In this document: one piece after another, positions 14,856-30,169 of the stretch
How positions within the stretch are numbered: position 1 is the stretch's first letter
Layout of the letters: every line of letters begins with the position of its first letter
DNA from: Citrus sinensis
Lineage: Eukaryota > Streptophyta > Magnoliopsida > Sapindales > Rutaceae
Length of the DNA stretch: 64,000 nt
Assembly (NCBI RefSeq): GCF_022201045.2
Contig: NC_068560.1
Span: 38,527,001-38,591,000 of the forward strand
Direction of reading: 5' to 3'
Notes under the pieces: generated by a model
The model's input: only the letters and a program-made list of their open reading frames with translations
What the model was told of the DNA's origin: nothing
The model's database searches: none
Made by a program: the position numbers and the translations under genes

Positions 14856-16107
14856 AGTATTTAATTCAATTTTTCCATTAGGCATCCCTCTGATCCTATC
14901 ATCGCATTCTCAGTCTAAACCCAGTGATTCCAAGCATGAAGCATGCGCCGGTTCATATTGATGGTATAATTTCTTCTTAATAGGCATTATATTTGCGGAA
15001 AGCAAATGTTGCCATATATATAGCAAGATTTTGTTTTATTAACACCCAATGTCAACTTATTCAGATCAAAATGTAAAGTCAAACAATCAAAGACTATCAC
15101 TAAGTTAAATGTTATAATAACTGTCAACATTAGATATATTGTTGCTCTCCATTTCTTAGTTTTAATATGAGAAATCAGAACATTATAAATTTCAGAACTG
15201 TCTATTTTTTTTATACATACGTATGTAAGTACATACATACATATATATAAATTTTCTATATATGAATCGTTCTCTCATGCGAGTGCTCGCTTTTTTTTTC
15301 CCTCATATGGATACACTATTAAGTCATAATTTATGACTTAATAGAGTTAGTGTTCAATTCACTATAAAAGCATATGATTTAATAACGTGTCTGCACTTGT
15401 TTTTATTAAATTATATATACACGCAAATATACAGAGAAAGAGAGAGAAAGTTCTTAGTTGCGGGTTTCTTTTTTTTATATATAAAAAAATTACATTGGAT
15501 TAATAGAGTCAATTGTAATTCATTATTAAATCGCATTATTTAATTAAGTGATTTAATAAAGTCCTTGTCCAATTAACCGTAAAGCTACATGAAAAAAAAA
15601 AGTTTTTTTTTTTAAATGTGGACATGCTATTAAATCATGTGATTTAATAAAATTAATATTTAATAATTAACTATAAAATTATTAAGTTTAATAATGTGTT
15701 CGTGTTAAAAAGAAAAAAAAAAGAAAAAGAAAATGACTGCAGCTGAGATTTTATATATATATATTAGAAGCATATCAATTTAAGATGAGAAAGAGTAAGA
15801 ATTTTTTTCAAACAAAAAAAGCCTTTGATTGCGGAGATATTGTTAGACTTTTGTCATGTGCACAACAATGATGCAAAGAATCTTTTAAAGTTTTAAGCAC
15901 CCTTTCCAGCCAAATCCACGTGATCGATCAAATATTCAAAAAGGTCAATTATCATGAAAACCAACAAGTTCTATATATAAAGCTTTTCGGTGGCCAATAA
16001 TTAACCAATAGCAATTAATAACATACTTCACATCCATTACACTTGATTAAGACGCGTAGTAAAGTAAAACACAATCAAAGCCTCAGGCGTCCTCATTTAT
16101 CAGTGAA
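14856..16107. other. GLR 3'UTR and AT-rich intergenic DNA
   Basis: The first 150-200 bases are GLR 3'UTR. The remainder is AT-rich with no coding support and is dominated by the imperfect repeats listed at 15309-15705. Confidence 0.5.
15309..15705. repeat. Three imperfect copies of a ~90-bp AT-rich unit
   Basis: Units near 15309-15400, 15488-15585 and 15616-15705 share the order: a (CT/GG)ATTAA... core, then TGATTTAATAA or GATTTAATAA, then a TTAACTATAAA-like word, then ATGTG/GTGT. The first copy contains a near-perfect palindrome at 15318-15342 (arms ATTAAGTCATAA and TTATGACTTAAT around one base). They look like old tandem or nested copies of one element. Confidence 0.5.
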
Positions 16108-17756
16108 TCACTGCTGAGAATACCGGCATGTCCCGTAACCTGATCACAGATCGATGAAAAAGAATATATATATCATCAGCATGCAATTAGGTAAATGCAT
16201 ATGGTACAGCAAATTCATCGAAGCACAATCCATGGATGGATGATATATTTCAAAAAAAAAAAAAAAATGAAATGGGAAGAATTAACGCATCTTATTAATT
16301 AATTATCTGGACCTGATCACTTACTTGGATCACTGAAGGTAACAAGCCCAGTGCCCTTGAAATCACAGTTCCAATAATTCCTCCCATGCATCTGATAATA
16401 AGCATTCATGGCATATGAAGCATGGGCATGAAGCTTCTCAGGCTCAAAACAACCACCACTTCTATCAATTTCCCTGCAATCAACACCACCAGGTCCACAA
16501 CAGAAGTCCAGCACAGATTGAAGAACCTTTTCGTCAGCATGTGGCTTGGCCACACACCAAACAGAAGGGCCTCTCGAAACTCCACTTGAGATCTTCTCAA
16601 ACGTCATCTCATCATCACTACAAAATTGGCAGCTCAGATCCACTTGATAAACTTTAGAGCCATCACCATTAAAAATCCCAAAATTCCTCTCACTCACACC
16701 CCCTTCTTTCTTGTTCTCATTAAACAAAGCAAACACAAACACCTCTATATTCTCCTTTGGCCTCATGGGTGTCCCTTTGTTAGACTGTGCTCTTTCGATC
16801 AACCTGGTGTTGTAAGTCTTTGCATTCTCTGGGGTTGCTGCTGAATCACCCTTTGACGGCCACCCAGATTCAGAAACTGTGATCTTTATTGACCTATTAC
16901 CAAACCCTAGACCATTAATGGCTGTCCTAACAGCATCAATTTGGGCATCCAGCATGTTAGTGTACACGTACCCTTTAGGATCATGAACTGCATATAACCC
17001 CCCACCAGAACCAGAAGAAGAAGCATTAATGCCAACGCCGGCACTACCCCCCAATAAAGCATACTCTAAATTAACAGAGCTAGGGTTATCTCTGTAAGCA
17101 AAATATGGATAAGCATTGACCATAAACGGCGCCCCAGTATCAGCCAGAAACGCTAATATCGAAGTCATTGTTGGGGTAATGTCGGGGGCAAAAGTGGAAG
17201 CCGAGGGAGGAAATGAAGAAGCAAGAACAGCCATACTATGCGGTGTTGTGACTTTGATTTTACGTTCGAGCCCGCGTGCAAGTAAAGCGGCATGCATGTT
17301 CTGCATGGCTTGGACTAAGGCTTTAGGGTTCATCCTCATCATTTGATTACCATCCGCTGTCAAGTACTCATTCCCCACCACAATGGCAACAACGGAAGTG
17401 GCAGGAAGGAAGGGCAACACACGAGTGGAAAGCCACTCGTCCGCAGAGGCCGTATCGGTGCTGATGTTGGACACGTGGTAGTTTTCAACGGCGACGATTA
17501 GATCAATGCCCGTGTTGGCAAAAGCCTCCAGGATTTCAGGGTTGGTGTCATAGATTTTAACCTTGTCGATGATTGTTGATTGGAGGAGTTGGGCTACTTT
17601 TTTCGGAGACGGCAGGTTGTTGCCGAGAGTGCCGTAGTTTATACCGACTCCGGCGACGTTTTGAGATGGGCTTAGTATTAGAAGGAGGAAGAGGAAGAGC
17701 AGCAGTACCGGTAGCTGGGGGGTAAAACATAGCTGCAGAGGAGGAGGAGGAACCAT
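16108..17756 (-). CDS. Glucan endo-1,3-beta-glucosidase, GH17 with CBM43
   Basis: Secreted enzyme that hydrolyses beta-1,3-glucan (callose). Exon 1 is 17756-16325. It contains a signal peptide with a long Leu/Phe core (about 10-35), the GH17 barrel starting GVGINYGTLGNNLP, the acid/base Glu in VVGNEYL (about E130), the nucleophile in ITVSESGWPSKG (about E296), and a C-terminal X8/CBM43 domain from about 400 with six Cys (WCVAKP, FCCGPGGVDC, GGCFEP, YWNCDFKGTG). Read straight through, the frame stops after SDPSK, but the DNA there is a perfect GTAAGT donor. Splicing to an acceptor at 16141-16140 adds SYGTCRYSQQ and stops at 16110-16108, giving 487 aa ending DPSYGTCRYSQQ. That ending fits the DPSYGxCRY found in relatives. 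There is no hydrophobic tail, so GPI anchoring is not predicted. Confidence 0.9.
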
Positions 17757-19229
17757 TGTGTTTGTGTTTGTATTTGTTTCAACTCAACTCAACGAACAAA
17801 ATCAATGAATAATGAAATTGGAAGAGTGGGCAGGATCAAAAAAATTCAAAGATTACAGACCAAAAGGTCACTAGTGGACCATGTAATATTAGTAGCTAGC
17901 TAGCTAGCTAGATGTCTAAAAAGTAATGATTCTAATGACCAACCTTTTTTCCCCCATTTTTCGTTGGGTTGGGGATCCATCCAATAACGCGTTTCAAGAT
18001 TATAGCAGCGTTTAGTTCTCCTAAGCAGGTTTAATAAGCGTTTGCAACTTGTAAATTTACGTTCTTTTTCTTGTCTTGATGCCAGGGACTAGACAGAGAC
18101 TTGGCAAACCCTAGATCAGCTTGACAATTTCGCACATATCAAATCCCGCATTCTTGTTCCCACGGAGGGAGCCACAGCACAGGTAAATCCCCTTTTAGTG
18201 ATTGTCCAGACGAGCTGCTATCGGTCAATAATGGTAATCAAAAGCCAGTTGGAAAAAACAGACACTAATATTAATGTTGCAATTGATATTGAGAGAAAGT
18301 CGTATGCGACTGTGTCTCTCATCACCTCACCGGTCAGTCTCCTTAGCACGCTAAAGTAGTAGTAAGAAAGTTCACTAAAACTTCGTCATGTGGCACAGAG
18401 GGGTGGAACTATAAATAGATCCTGCGGCGAGTTTATTTTTTAAAAAGTTAAATGAGTCCAACACCTGGCCGATTATTAGTAGATTGTCTCACCACATTAT
18501 CATGCTGATGATATGGCGTGACAATTTTATAGGAAAAAAGTTTGCGTTTCTTTTCCATTCATTTTTTTTTTTTTATACACGTATATCTTAATTAGTCAAT
18601 AATATGCATACTTATGTAGTAAGCATTAAATAGATGAGGAGATAAGTAGAAAAAGGCCTTCTCATTCCACACAAGTTTTTCTTGTGAATTCTATATTTTA
18701 TTTAGAGGTATATTTAAACACTACAAACGTAAACTTTATACAAAATTAATATGGTCTAACTAACATGATTGATTGATTAATATTTTATTTTATTTATTTT
18801 GTAGTTGGCAGTTTGTAGAAAAACCACAAATAAATAACTATTTTAAAAGTTTAGATAAATCAATTTAAATGTTCAGCGATAGCGGACATCATGATTAAAG
18901 TTAATTTGAAAGTAGTCTTACTAGTGTTGCCAAATTAACTGAAAAGATTAATTTTACTCTCTTTCTTTTTAACAAAACCAAAAATTTTAATAACCTGTCC
19001 TCTTTTTCCCTTATCTTCTGATAAAAATGAGGGTACATTGAGATCTTCAAAAATAAAAAAATAAAAAAAAAAATTTGAAAATAGTCTGGTAATCCAAAAT
19101 ATACCTTCATATAAATTTGAAAATCTCTAGGTCCGGGTCCTAGTCGATCAAATGTACATTTGAAATATTAGAAATTGTGATACATAACGTGCATTTATGT
19201 ACAGAACAACAGACTGAAGATGGATGTAT
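17757..19229. other. Intergenic region between glucanase and IRE1
   Basis: This holds the glucanase promoter on the minus strand and the IRE1 3' flank. No coding exon is supported. It includes a (GCTA)n run at about 17892-17911 and AT-rich stretches. A TATAAATA word at about 18411 faces the plus strand, but no plus-strand gene follows it. Confidence 0.4.
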
Positions 19230-22200
19230 TCACATTTGATCATTTGTTACATATTTGTGAAAGACTTCCTCCCCTTTGCAGTACGTAAAAATCACATTAT
19301 AAACCTCAATCAGAAGTTTCGGGAACCGGCAAGAAAAGTAGTTGTAGAACCCTTCAGGATGTGACCCTAACAATTCTTGGATGTCTTGAGGAAGTTCCCT
19401 GAAATGATTTGACTTGTTTCTTATAACTCGCAATAGGTCACGAACATTATCATATTTGTAACGCCTGTAGCGCCCTATGTTCTCAATGAATTTAGTTTCC
19501 ATCTTTTCATCCCATTTCCCATTCAAAGCCACTAGTGCAATACCTTCTAATGCTCTCAAGAGTTTTGAATCACTCTCTCTGTCTTCCAATTCAACTCGGT
19601 CACTAACATCTCGAAGAAATGAGAGTCTTGTATCAGCAGTCCAGAAAAATGGATGATTCAAGACGTTCTGTGCCTTCGGCCTAGAAAATATGTAGCCAAA
19701 TTATTAACCACAAACAAACACAACTGACACATTATACTAATGGCAATAAATTGAATAAGAATAATGGATCAGTGGGAATACATGCCCCAGTCCATTATCA
19801 ATGATTCAAGATAAAAAAAGGTTAAAGTACCATATAAAGCTTCATAATAACAATGTCATCTTACCTCAAATCTGGGTTAGGATCCAAAAGACGTGTGAAA
19901 AGATCCACTGCTTCTGGTATATGCTCCACCAAGAACAGGTCTTTCCGGTCTTTCACAATATTAGCATCACGCTCAAAACTCTCTCCATAAGGATGTTTAC
20001 CACCAGTGATACAAAAAAAGAGAATACAGCCTAAACTGAACAAATCTATTGCACGTGTTTGACGTCCCTGTAAGAGCTGCTCAGGTGCTTGCCAACCTGA
20101 ACTCCCATAACCTACAGTAAAAAACAAAACACCAAACTGAAAAACACACTCACAAATAACAAGCTTCAATAAAATGCTTACCAAATATACTAACTGAAGA
20201 TCCATACCAGTAGCATTCTGGGTTAAGCAAGACATGTCACCTTGCAGGCGCTTACTGATACCCATATCTGACAGCTTTGCACAAAAACTTTTATCCTTGC
20301 TTATTAAGACATTTTGAGGCTTCAAGTCCCGATGTATTAATCCAATCTCATGTAAATGAGACAGCCCAGAGACTATATCTCTGCAGAGATTAGAACCGTG
20401 CCAAATAATAATAAGTTTTTTTTGTGTAAAAAATTCAAACGTAATGAGGTCAATGTCTACAGTTCATAAACTAGTCTAAGAACTCAAAAGAAGAGACCTA
20501 GAGAAGAACCTTACACCAACTCAAAAGAAGAGAACTAAAGAAGAGACGAAGAGACTTAAACTTACCTTGTCACTTTCAACAACTGCGCTGAAGGATGCCC
20601 ATTTGCCTTCCACAGTTCAATATCTTTAGTGTTTTCCATCACCGGAAGCAATCGAATTCTAACCTCATTTAACAAATTGGAATCTTGCTCTTTTGCATTT
20701 AATTGCTCTTCAAAAGATCCAGATAATACATAGATCAAGTCATTTAAACTACAAGTACAACGCTCCAAAGACAGATAAACAAAATCTTGATCAGATTCCA
20801 CCCCATACCATCGCACAATATTTGGATGCTGATCAGAAGCAATTAGATTCTGAATCTCTTTCAAGGCCACATCATGATGAGTCTTTACAAGGCGTTTAAC
20901 GGCTACTGAACGACCTTCATAATTCCCCTCCAGCACAACAGTACCATTGCTCCCTTTAGCAATTTCTTTATTAAAAACAACTAACTTACCAATTCTACGC
21001 CCATCAACACGATCATCAATAAGATCAGTAAATGTTAGCAGAAACTTCTCTCCATTTCCTGTAATGTGTGAAAGTCCATCGGTTTCACCAACCTTACTCT
21101 CATTTGGGATTATGTTCTGCATTTTCTCGCTGTTGGTAGTATTTCTATTGTACCCCGGTCTCCGTGACTTCTTCTTCTTGGGGATTCCTGTTTTCGTAAT
21201 ATGTTCCTCATTCTGCTTTTTCGACTTGACTTGTTTTGAATGGTAAAAGAGAAAGCCAATGATGGGACAAAGGGCAATAAATAAAACAATAAAAGATTGT
21301 ATATATGATCTAAATCCTTCAACAAATGCATGTTTCTTATTTATTTCACTAACACTCCCACCAGGCATTCCCAGGGTCCAAGGGATTTCAGTCTCAGTTG
21401 AGGGCAAAGCAAGCGGAGGTCTATCCACCTTGTCAGGAAGGAACAGAGGCGAGTTTCTGTCAACTGGCCCTAACAGAGAATTCTGACTGGAACCAGGCAA
21501 AGAAATCCATCCAGCTACCTTACCAATTACAGAAAGAAACTCCGGCAAACTATTATCACGAAGCCGGTAGACAGAAGCCGTCATCTGAGTATGACATGGC
21601 AAATGTGATTCAACATCGCCAATCAAGTCCATTCCGAGCTCACTTCCTGAATTAAAATGATAGCCACTGAAAGACTTTCCCACCTCTTGACATCGAAATT
21701 CAGCCTTAAAATCTGCATATGCCACATTCCATAGAACTTCCCCAGAATCTTGAGAAGTAGACTGTAACACATAATCTGTCCTCATTATGTAAACCAGTTG
21801 TCGAATTCTCTTCAAGTTCCCTACACCAGACTCCACCAATTCTTCGTACCCGTCCACCGGTACAACATGCTTGTTTTCATCACTTTGAAACCCTGGTGTA
21901 GAAGCTGAAAAATCCAGCACATAATTGTCAACTACTCTACCTGACTTCACATCAACAAGGAATACAGAAGTTTTCATAGCTCCTAATGTCACTCCACCAT
22001 CCTTCGATATATACGGCATCCTTCTAATATACTCTTCAGCACTTGAAGAAAGTTTTTTCTAAAATTCCAAAGATAAAAAAGTTACAAAGTATGAGAGGAA
22101 AACATTTATCACTGAATCAGGCCACAAACCCAATTTTTCATCATAATAACAATAACACTATACTCATCAAGTATCTCAACTGATGTGGCATCTATCAATA

Positions 22201-22853
22201 ACTATTGTTGTCAGTGTAATATAAACTTTTGTATCCTCCTGATAAGGGCCATGTCAGTTGCAATACAAAATTGTGTAATCTAACTATACATGTATAGTGT
22301 TATTGTCCTTATTCATAAGAAAAAACCAAATATAATTAAAGATTTGAAAAGAGAAATAAAATTAGTTTACCATTTTACCAAAGCGCTTACTATGAAAATA
22401 GAGTTCCCAGTCTTCATCAACATCAAGATAAAATTCAGAGGCATTACTATTGAAAGAAGCCTGATACGATGAGTAAATTGGCCGGCCCGTCCCAAACGAC
22501 CATCGAATTTTCCCCAGTTTAGTGTCAACTAAATGAATTGTTCCATCTAAAGCAGCAACTAGAGCTACATCCGGTTCGCTGAATCCAAAACATTCAAAAA
22601 AAAAAAAAAAATTTATTTATCAATCAGTTCAAGTGCGAAAAAATTTAAAAAAAAAATTGACTTTTTTTTTAATCATTAGTTAAAAAGTTAATCAAAATGA
22701 AAATTGGATAACTTACGGGGGCAGCGGTGGTGGTAAAAGAGAGTTGTAGATTTCGGAGACATAGCGATTAGGCGGGGTCGCCGACAGCTCGGAAGAGGAG
22801 ACGCTCTGTATTATCGCCGTTGATAAGAGAAGAAATACAAGGGCGCGTCTCAT
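19230..22853 (-). CDS. IRE1: ER stress sensor kinase/RNase IRE1
   Basis: Type I ER membrane sensor of the unfolded protein response. Its RNase splices the bZIP60 mRNA and degrades ER mRNAs. Exons 22853-22717, 22578-22371, 22058-20566, 20380-20208, 20111-19865 and 19680-19230 close in phase to 902 aa. It has a signal peptide (MRRALVFLLLSTAIIQSVSS), a luminal beta-propeller-like domain with PEPDVALVAALDGTIHLVD, a transmembrane segment at about 368-387 (SFIVLFIALCPIIGFLFY), and a basic linker. In the kinase domain the ATP-site Lys is in SVAVKRLV (about 503), with HRDLKPQN (about 629-636) and GWQAPEQL. The C-terminal KEN RNase domain holds the catalytic-type Tyr, Arg, Asn and His in RRYKYDNVRDLLRVIRNKSN and the next residue H845. 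The usual DFG is DMG (LSDMGISKRL), which as far as I recall is normal in plant IRE1. Whether it corresponds to IRE1A or IRE1B is not decided. Confidence 0.95.
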
Positions 22854-24389
22854 CTCGCAGATCGGCCGATAAATTCTGTAATTACGAGAGTTGAATTTGG
22901 GAGATTTTCGATTCTAATTTCTAAACGCGGGAGTCAAGGGTTGCGCTACAGCGTCGTTCACCGTTGCTTTCTTCAGTCGTAACGCCGTGTTTGGCTGGTT
23001 GTACATATCTTTTTTTTCTCTTTTTCCTTTATACGGTGTAAATTGCTTTTAAAAAAGGAAAAACGTTATCAATTATAATAAAGAATTAAGAAAGGAATTC
23101 TTTCAAACAGTATTATCAAAAAAATTATTTGCTCTCACAATCGTGTTGATATGACTCACAAAATCATAGAAATAAATAACCAAATTTAATTTCTGAATTT
23201 ATGGTATCACGGGGCAGCTTTTGTGTTTTTTTTTTATACTGATCTATTACAATCTTGATATTTACAATCAAAAGTTCGTCAGGATTTGTCATGAGTAATT
23301 CTATTACAACACGGTCTAAATATCAATCCTCACTAAATTAGAAAGAGATTTGCCCTCATTATTTATATTGGAGGAAAATCGATCATATCCAAATGTAGAC
23401 AAATCCATTAATATGATATTATTGAAATGGTCCTGAAGTTCAGTGACGCAAATAGATAGATAATCATCACTGCATCCACATAAAAATGCATTTGGTTGAG
23501 GAGAAATATGACTTTGGGATAATTTAGTGGTATTTTGTCATACAATCATACTATCAATAGATTAGCAGGATTATTAATGGGTATTACTTTAAGGGGGAAA
23601 CCTTAGGTGCAACTGTAGTACTGTGCTATAGTTGCATCCAACCGTTGGATGCCAGTGGACCCCATCAATTTAAGTGCATCCAACGGCTGGATGCAACTGT
23701 GGCATGGTGTCACAATTGCACCGTAGCCTGATCCTACTTTAAGACCAACTGTTTTATAATATTGAGGTGGAGTGATAGACTCACATAAATTTTTTTCTTC
23801 TTAGTTGATGGATAAATTATTGAGAATTAAATTTTTTATTTATAATTATTTGATATTTTTTAATTATTGAAGTAATTAAATAATAATAATAATTTTTATA
23901 GATTTTAATACAACCTCCTGTTTGGTATGAACAAAATAAGGTCAGGATATCTTATCTTTGAGACTTTGACACATACTTTTGTAAGATTACAAAAAGTTTT
24001 TATCCCGGAGGACTTGGGGTAATCTATATAATAAGCCTAAAATAATTTCAAATAAATTGTAGGTTAATCAAAATACATTAATAATTTCATTATTAAAAAG
24101 ATAGTGCGTCCCAAAGCTCTCCGCAGAACACGGGCGTGGCTGGTCCTACCACGACCATTTGGTGTGAAGTAGGTAAGAATAGAAGAGTCTATACAGTAGT
24201 TCTGTTTTCTCATTCTCAATGTTACGTGTCTCTAACAAAGACCAATTGATTCTGCAAGATCATCGGCTTGACATATAATTTGATAAATTGTCTGTTCAAC
24301 TCACTCAGTTGTCATTAATATAAAAGCATTTTGTGACAAAGGCTGCGAAAAACCTATGTAATTAATTAGCCAACCAATTAAGAAAGAAT
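22854..24389. other. IRE1 promoter and intergenic DNA
   Basis: The first 100 bases are IRE1 leader. No coding sequence is supported beyond it. A 141-bp MITE lies at 23594-23734. The last 400 bases are the 3' flank of GAPB. Confidence 0.45.
23594..23734. mobile_element. Short MITE, family A copy 1, 9-bp target-site duplication
   Basis: The 141-bp element is mostly an inverted repeat. The left half carries GGTGCAACTGTAGTACTGTG and GTTGCATCCAACCGTTGGAT. The right half carries ATCCAACGGCTGGATGCAAC and CACAATTGCACCGTAGCCTG. Flanking direct repeats TACTTTAAG occur at 23585-23593 and 23735-23743. A 9-bp duplication suggests mobilisation by a Mutator-like transposase. A second copy of the same family lies at 61050-61200. 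Confidence 0.8.
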
Positions 24390-26986
<2,597 letters not shown>

Positions 26987-27049
26987 GGCCTGTGGCTTAG
27001 TTGCTGATTTGCTGCAACTTCTAAAGCTGAGAGACTAAGTTCTCCTAGC

Positions 27050-27058
27050 TATTTATGC
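27050..27058 (-). promoter_or_regulatory. Probable TATA box of GAPB
   Basis: On the minus strand GCATAAATA lies 64-72 bases upstream of the GAPB ATG, leaving a leader of about 30-40 nt. Position and sequence fit a strong light-regulated promoter. No transcript data were used. Confidence 0.6.
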
Positions 27059-28000
27059 GGTTAAATTCAGTTATTAAGTTGATGATATTCATCATTCATG
27101 CTTCTCTCGTCAAAATTTTATTTATTTAAATTATGGTTGCAAGTGAATTAAACAAATGTGTGGTCAGTGATGGACATAGACTATTACGCATGAGATAAGA
27201 TTATGTTTTTGAGTTAGCCAACTTTTTAATCTGAACCACAGATATTTCAACCCCCAACTCTTTCCTATCATGTCCTTCAATGTTTTGTAATCACCGTGAA
27301 TATGATTGCCACAACTGGAATGCAGAATCAGCCAAACGTAACATACATTGGCAAACATATAGAAACGATAGGCCCACATGCAATTGCTAGAGTGAGTTAG
27401 ATTTTTTAGTGATGCTTCTCTGGCTAGAATGTGATCGAATTGAATGGCGGAGATCATTTTGAGGACAATCAAAATCTCCGTCATTTCAGCTCTTCAGAAT
27501 GGACGTGGTGGGCTTAATTCAAATCATTTTCATAGAAGAATAAGCATCCCACTCCGCCTTCAACAAACAAAGATTTTATGATTAGCTGTCCCGTTCATCA
27601 AGTCTCTTATATTATCAGATAATCTGAGTAATGCCTCACTGACAACTTCAATTATTCGATGCAAGATCATAAGGCCCGGGAATGACTAGTGAACTCGTGC
27701 TTCCAGCAAGGTATACTGCAATATTCACGAGACAATACAATACAACATTTCAATGAAGGCAATAACAAGGTTCCAGAACTTGTAGCAGCACAGGAAACAG
27801 ATGAGATACAACTAAATCAAACTGGGTCCAAAAACTATGCTGGTTTATGAGTTATTTAGGACAAATTACATGCAACTGATGCAAGAAACCACAAAATTAA
27901 AGGACGAGCGTTTCAAAGAAGAGATGGAACTCATTATAACAGATTCAACTATTATTTCTTGACATAGAACTTGCTAGTAGTGAAAGCCAACAAGAGACGT
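27059..28000. other. GAPB upstream region and 3' flank of the next minus gene
   Basis: The proximal 500 bases should hold the GAPB light-response promoter. I did not identify a convincing G-box or I-box pair by eye. The part nearest 28000 is the 3'UTR of the plastid membrane protein gene. No other gene is supported. Confidence 0.4.
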
Positions 28001-30169
28001 TCATATATTAGCTTCAACTTCTCCAGAGTTCACAGCCACTCCATTTGGAGCATCATCATCTTCTGTTCGAAGCTGAGCAGAAACATCATCAATAGCAGAG
28101 TTCAGCTGAGCTATCTTTTCGGTCAGTATTTTCCGAGTTTTCTGTAGATCAAAGAAACCAAGTGTCATTGTCAGTCCACTATCAAGGAAGGAGCTATTTG
28201 AAAACAATGAAGAGTAAAATATCCAGGCTATTGATGAACAATGAAGTGTAAAATATTCAGTAAACCAGTGTGAGTTGAGTTACCAGTGAGGTGACTCCCA
28301 CAATAGAACTTTAGGATAAGGGAAGCCAATATATAGATAGAATTTTGTAAAATTCACCTAAGGTTCTGCAAGTTCGTCCATTTCAGGAAAATTTAACCAA
28401 CAAAAATTAAGCAAGGCAAGGGTTGAATAAATTGGAATAATCACCATAAGAAAATTTTATATGAGCCAATATAAAACCAAAATTGGGTGAAAAAAACGGA
28501 AGTAAACCCTGCTCTAGGCCTTTATCAAGCCAAGAAATATTGACAAAATGTCAAAATAATGGCTCACCTCCAAAGCTTTTTCTTCATCATATATGAACTT
28601 GGGCAATTTTCTCATTAGATCCTTCCTGTCAGCTGCAGCACCAGCTAGTGCCTTGCTGATCTGTATAAGAACATCAGAACGAGAATTTCAACCAATAGCC
28701 TCGAGTGACTATAATAAATTTTATAAAAAATAAATAAATAAGTGAAAGAACAGAAGTCAGTTGGCCAATCCTAGATACTCTTTGGGCTGCTGGACACAGT
28801 TTTGACCATATAACAAAGTAAAATCTGGTCATCTGGTCATTGGAAATATTACAACAAACCATCAATTGAAGAATACACTGATAAAGAGCACTAACACAAT
28901 TTTATCAGCATCCATTGGCAAATTATAATTACAACCATCAATTGAAGAACACACTGACAAAGAGCATTAACACAGTTTTATCAGCATCCATTTGCAAAAT
29001 ATAATTACAAACTATGAGGTATTTCTAACCTGAGGCGCATATACACATCCAAGTGTCCCAACTATGATTCCTCCAAGAACAAAACCACCAACAAAGAAGC
29101 CAGCACTATTTGCCCTTCCACCCTCGCTGTATGAACAGTACATAGAAGCAGGTGAGTGGGAACAAAACAAGGGTGTAGGTCAATATGAAACATGACAATT
29201 GAATAATGGGTTCACAACCTTTCAAATTCAATGATACACTACAATTGCACACAAACACTTCAAAAAGCAATGGCAGCACAAAGAAATGGCAAAGAGAATA
29301 CCTATTTGAAGCATGAACTTTGAAAGGCCTTCTTCTGGAGGAAGAAAGCTGGACTTTCCATTGATGATTTGGACTGAATGACAAGTTGGCAGGGGTGTTA
29401 CTCCCAAGACATAGGTCCAATGGCTTCAAAAAGGAGCCTAACAGAAAAGTTGCAAAAACGATAATCATGGAAAAATTAACAGTCATCTGAAAGTAGGCAC
29501 GACGAGCATATGAACAGTAGCAATTCACTAAAAGAAATGTTCCAAAGTCAGGTTTAGCAGAGATACATACACCCTGAGTTAACCTCACATTCATGAGCAT
29601 TTCAAATACATCCAAGGTTAAAAAACAAAACACGTAAATTCAATTTCCAAGAATAGAAGATATCAATAATGGGGGGGGGCATATAAACAAGACATGAAGA
29701 GCAATCCATAAATTACATCAATAAGTTCAGAGATAGTCAAGCACATCAATTTTATCCGACATCCATACATTTTTTTTTTTAATACTGCCGATGAAAAGTG
29801 CAAATGACTACTCTGCGGTGACAACATCAGCAAAACAATCCCAAACACACCCTAAAATGGAAATACCGAATGCTAGGCCTGGTTAGCACTGTATCAATAA
29901 TCATTTCTCTTTATTATTATTATTATTATTATTTTGGTTTCCTCGAATCCCCTTAATCTACTACAAATCAATCTCTGAGAATACACAATTAAAAAAAAAA
30001 ACCCACGCCGAATCACACAGATCGAGTATAACGATAACAGCAAAATGACAAGATAGTGAAACTGAAAGCTATTGAGATCAAATTGAAATTGAAATGCGAA
30101 ATGTTTACCAGACGATAGCTCGACGCGAGGGTTCTTCGGTAAAACCAAAGAATTAGAAACAGCAGTCAT
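28001..30169 (-). CDS. Small chloroplast inner-membrane protein, At1g42960-like
   Basis: Five exons (30169-30109, 29437-29302, 29126-29030, 28660-28568, 28141-28001) close in phase to 175 aa. The N-terminus is Ser-rich and basic ([18 protein letters not shown]), as in a chloroplast transit peptide. A single Gly-rich transmembrane helix follows ([20 protein letters not shown]), then a charged, probably coiled-coil tail ([40 protein letters not shown]) ending in acidic residues. The overall design matches Arabidopsis At1g42960, reported as a plastid inner-envelope protein of unknown role. It lies directly next to GAPB, as At1g42960 does to At1g42970. Function is not known. Confidence 0.85.
28858..29009. 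repeat. Tandem duplication of ~76 bp inside an intron
   Basis: ACCATCAATTGAAGAATACA and following bases at 28858 recur at 28934 with a few substitutions (GATAAAGAGCACTAACACAA against GACAAAGAGCATTAACACAG). Both copies sit in the intron between exons 3 and 4 of the At1g42960-like gene. Confidence 0.85.

Noticed and set aside
19230-22853. DMG in place of DFG in IRE1 as evidence of a dead kinase
   Set aside because: As far as I recall plant IRE1 proteins normally carry this variant. The ATP-site Lys, HRD and the RNase residues are intact.
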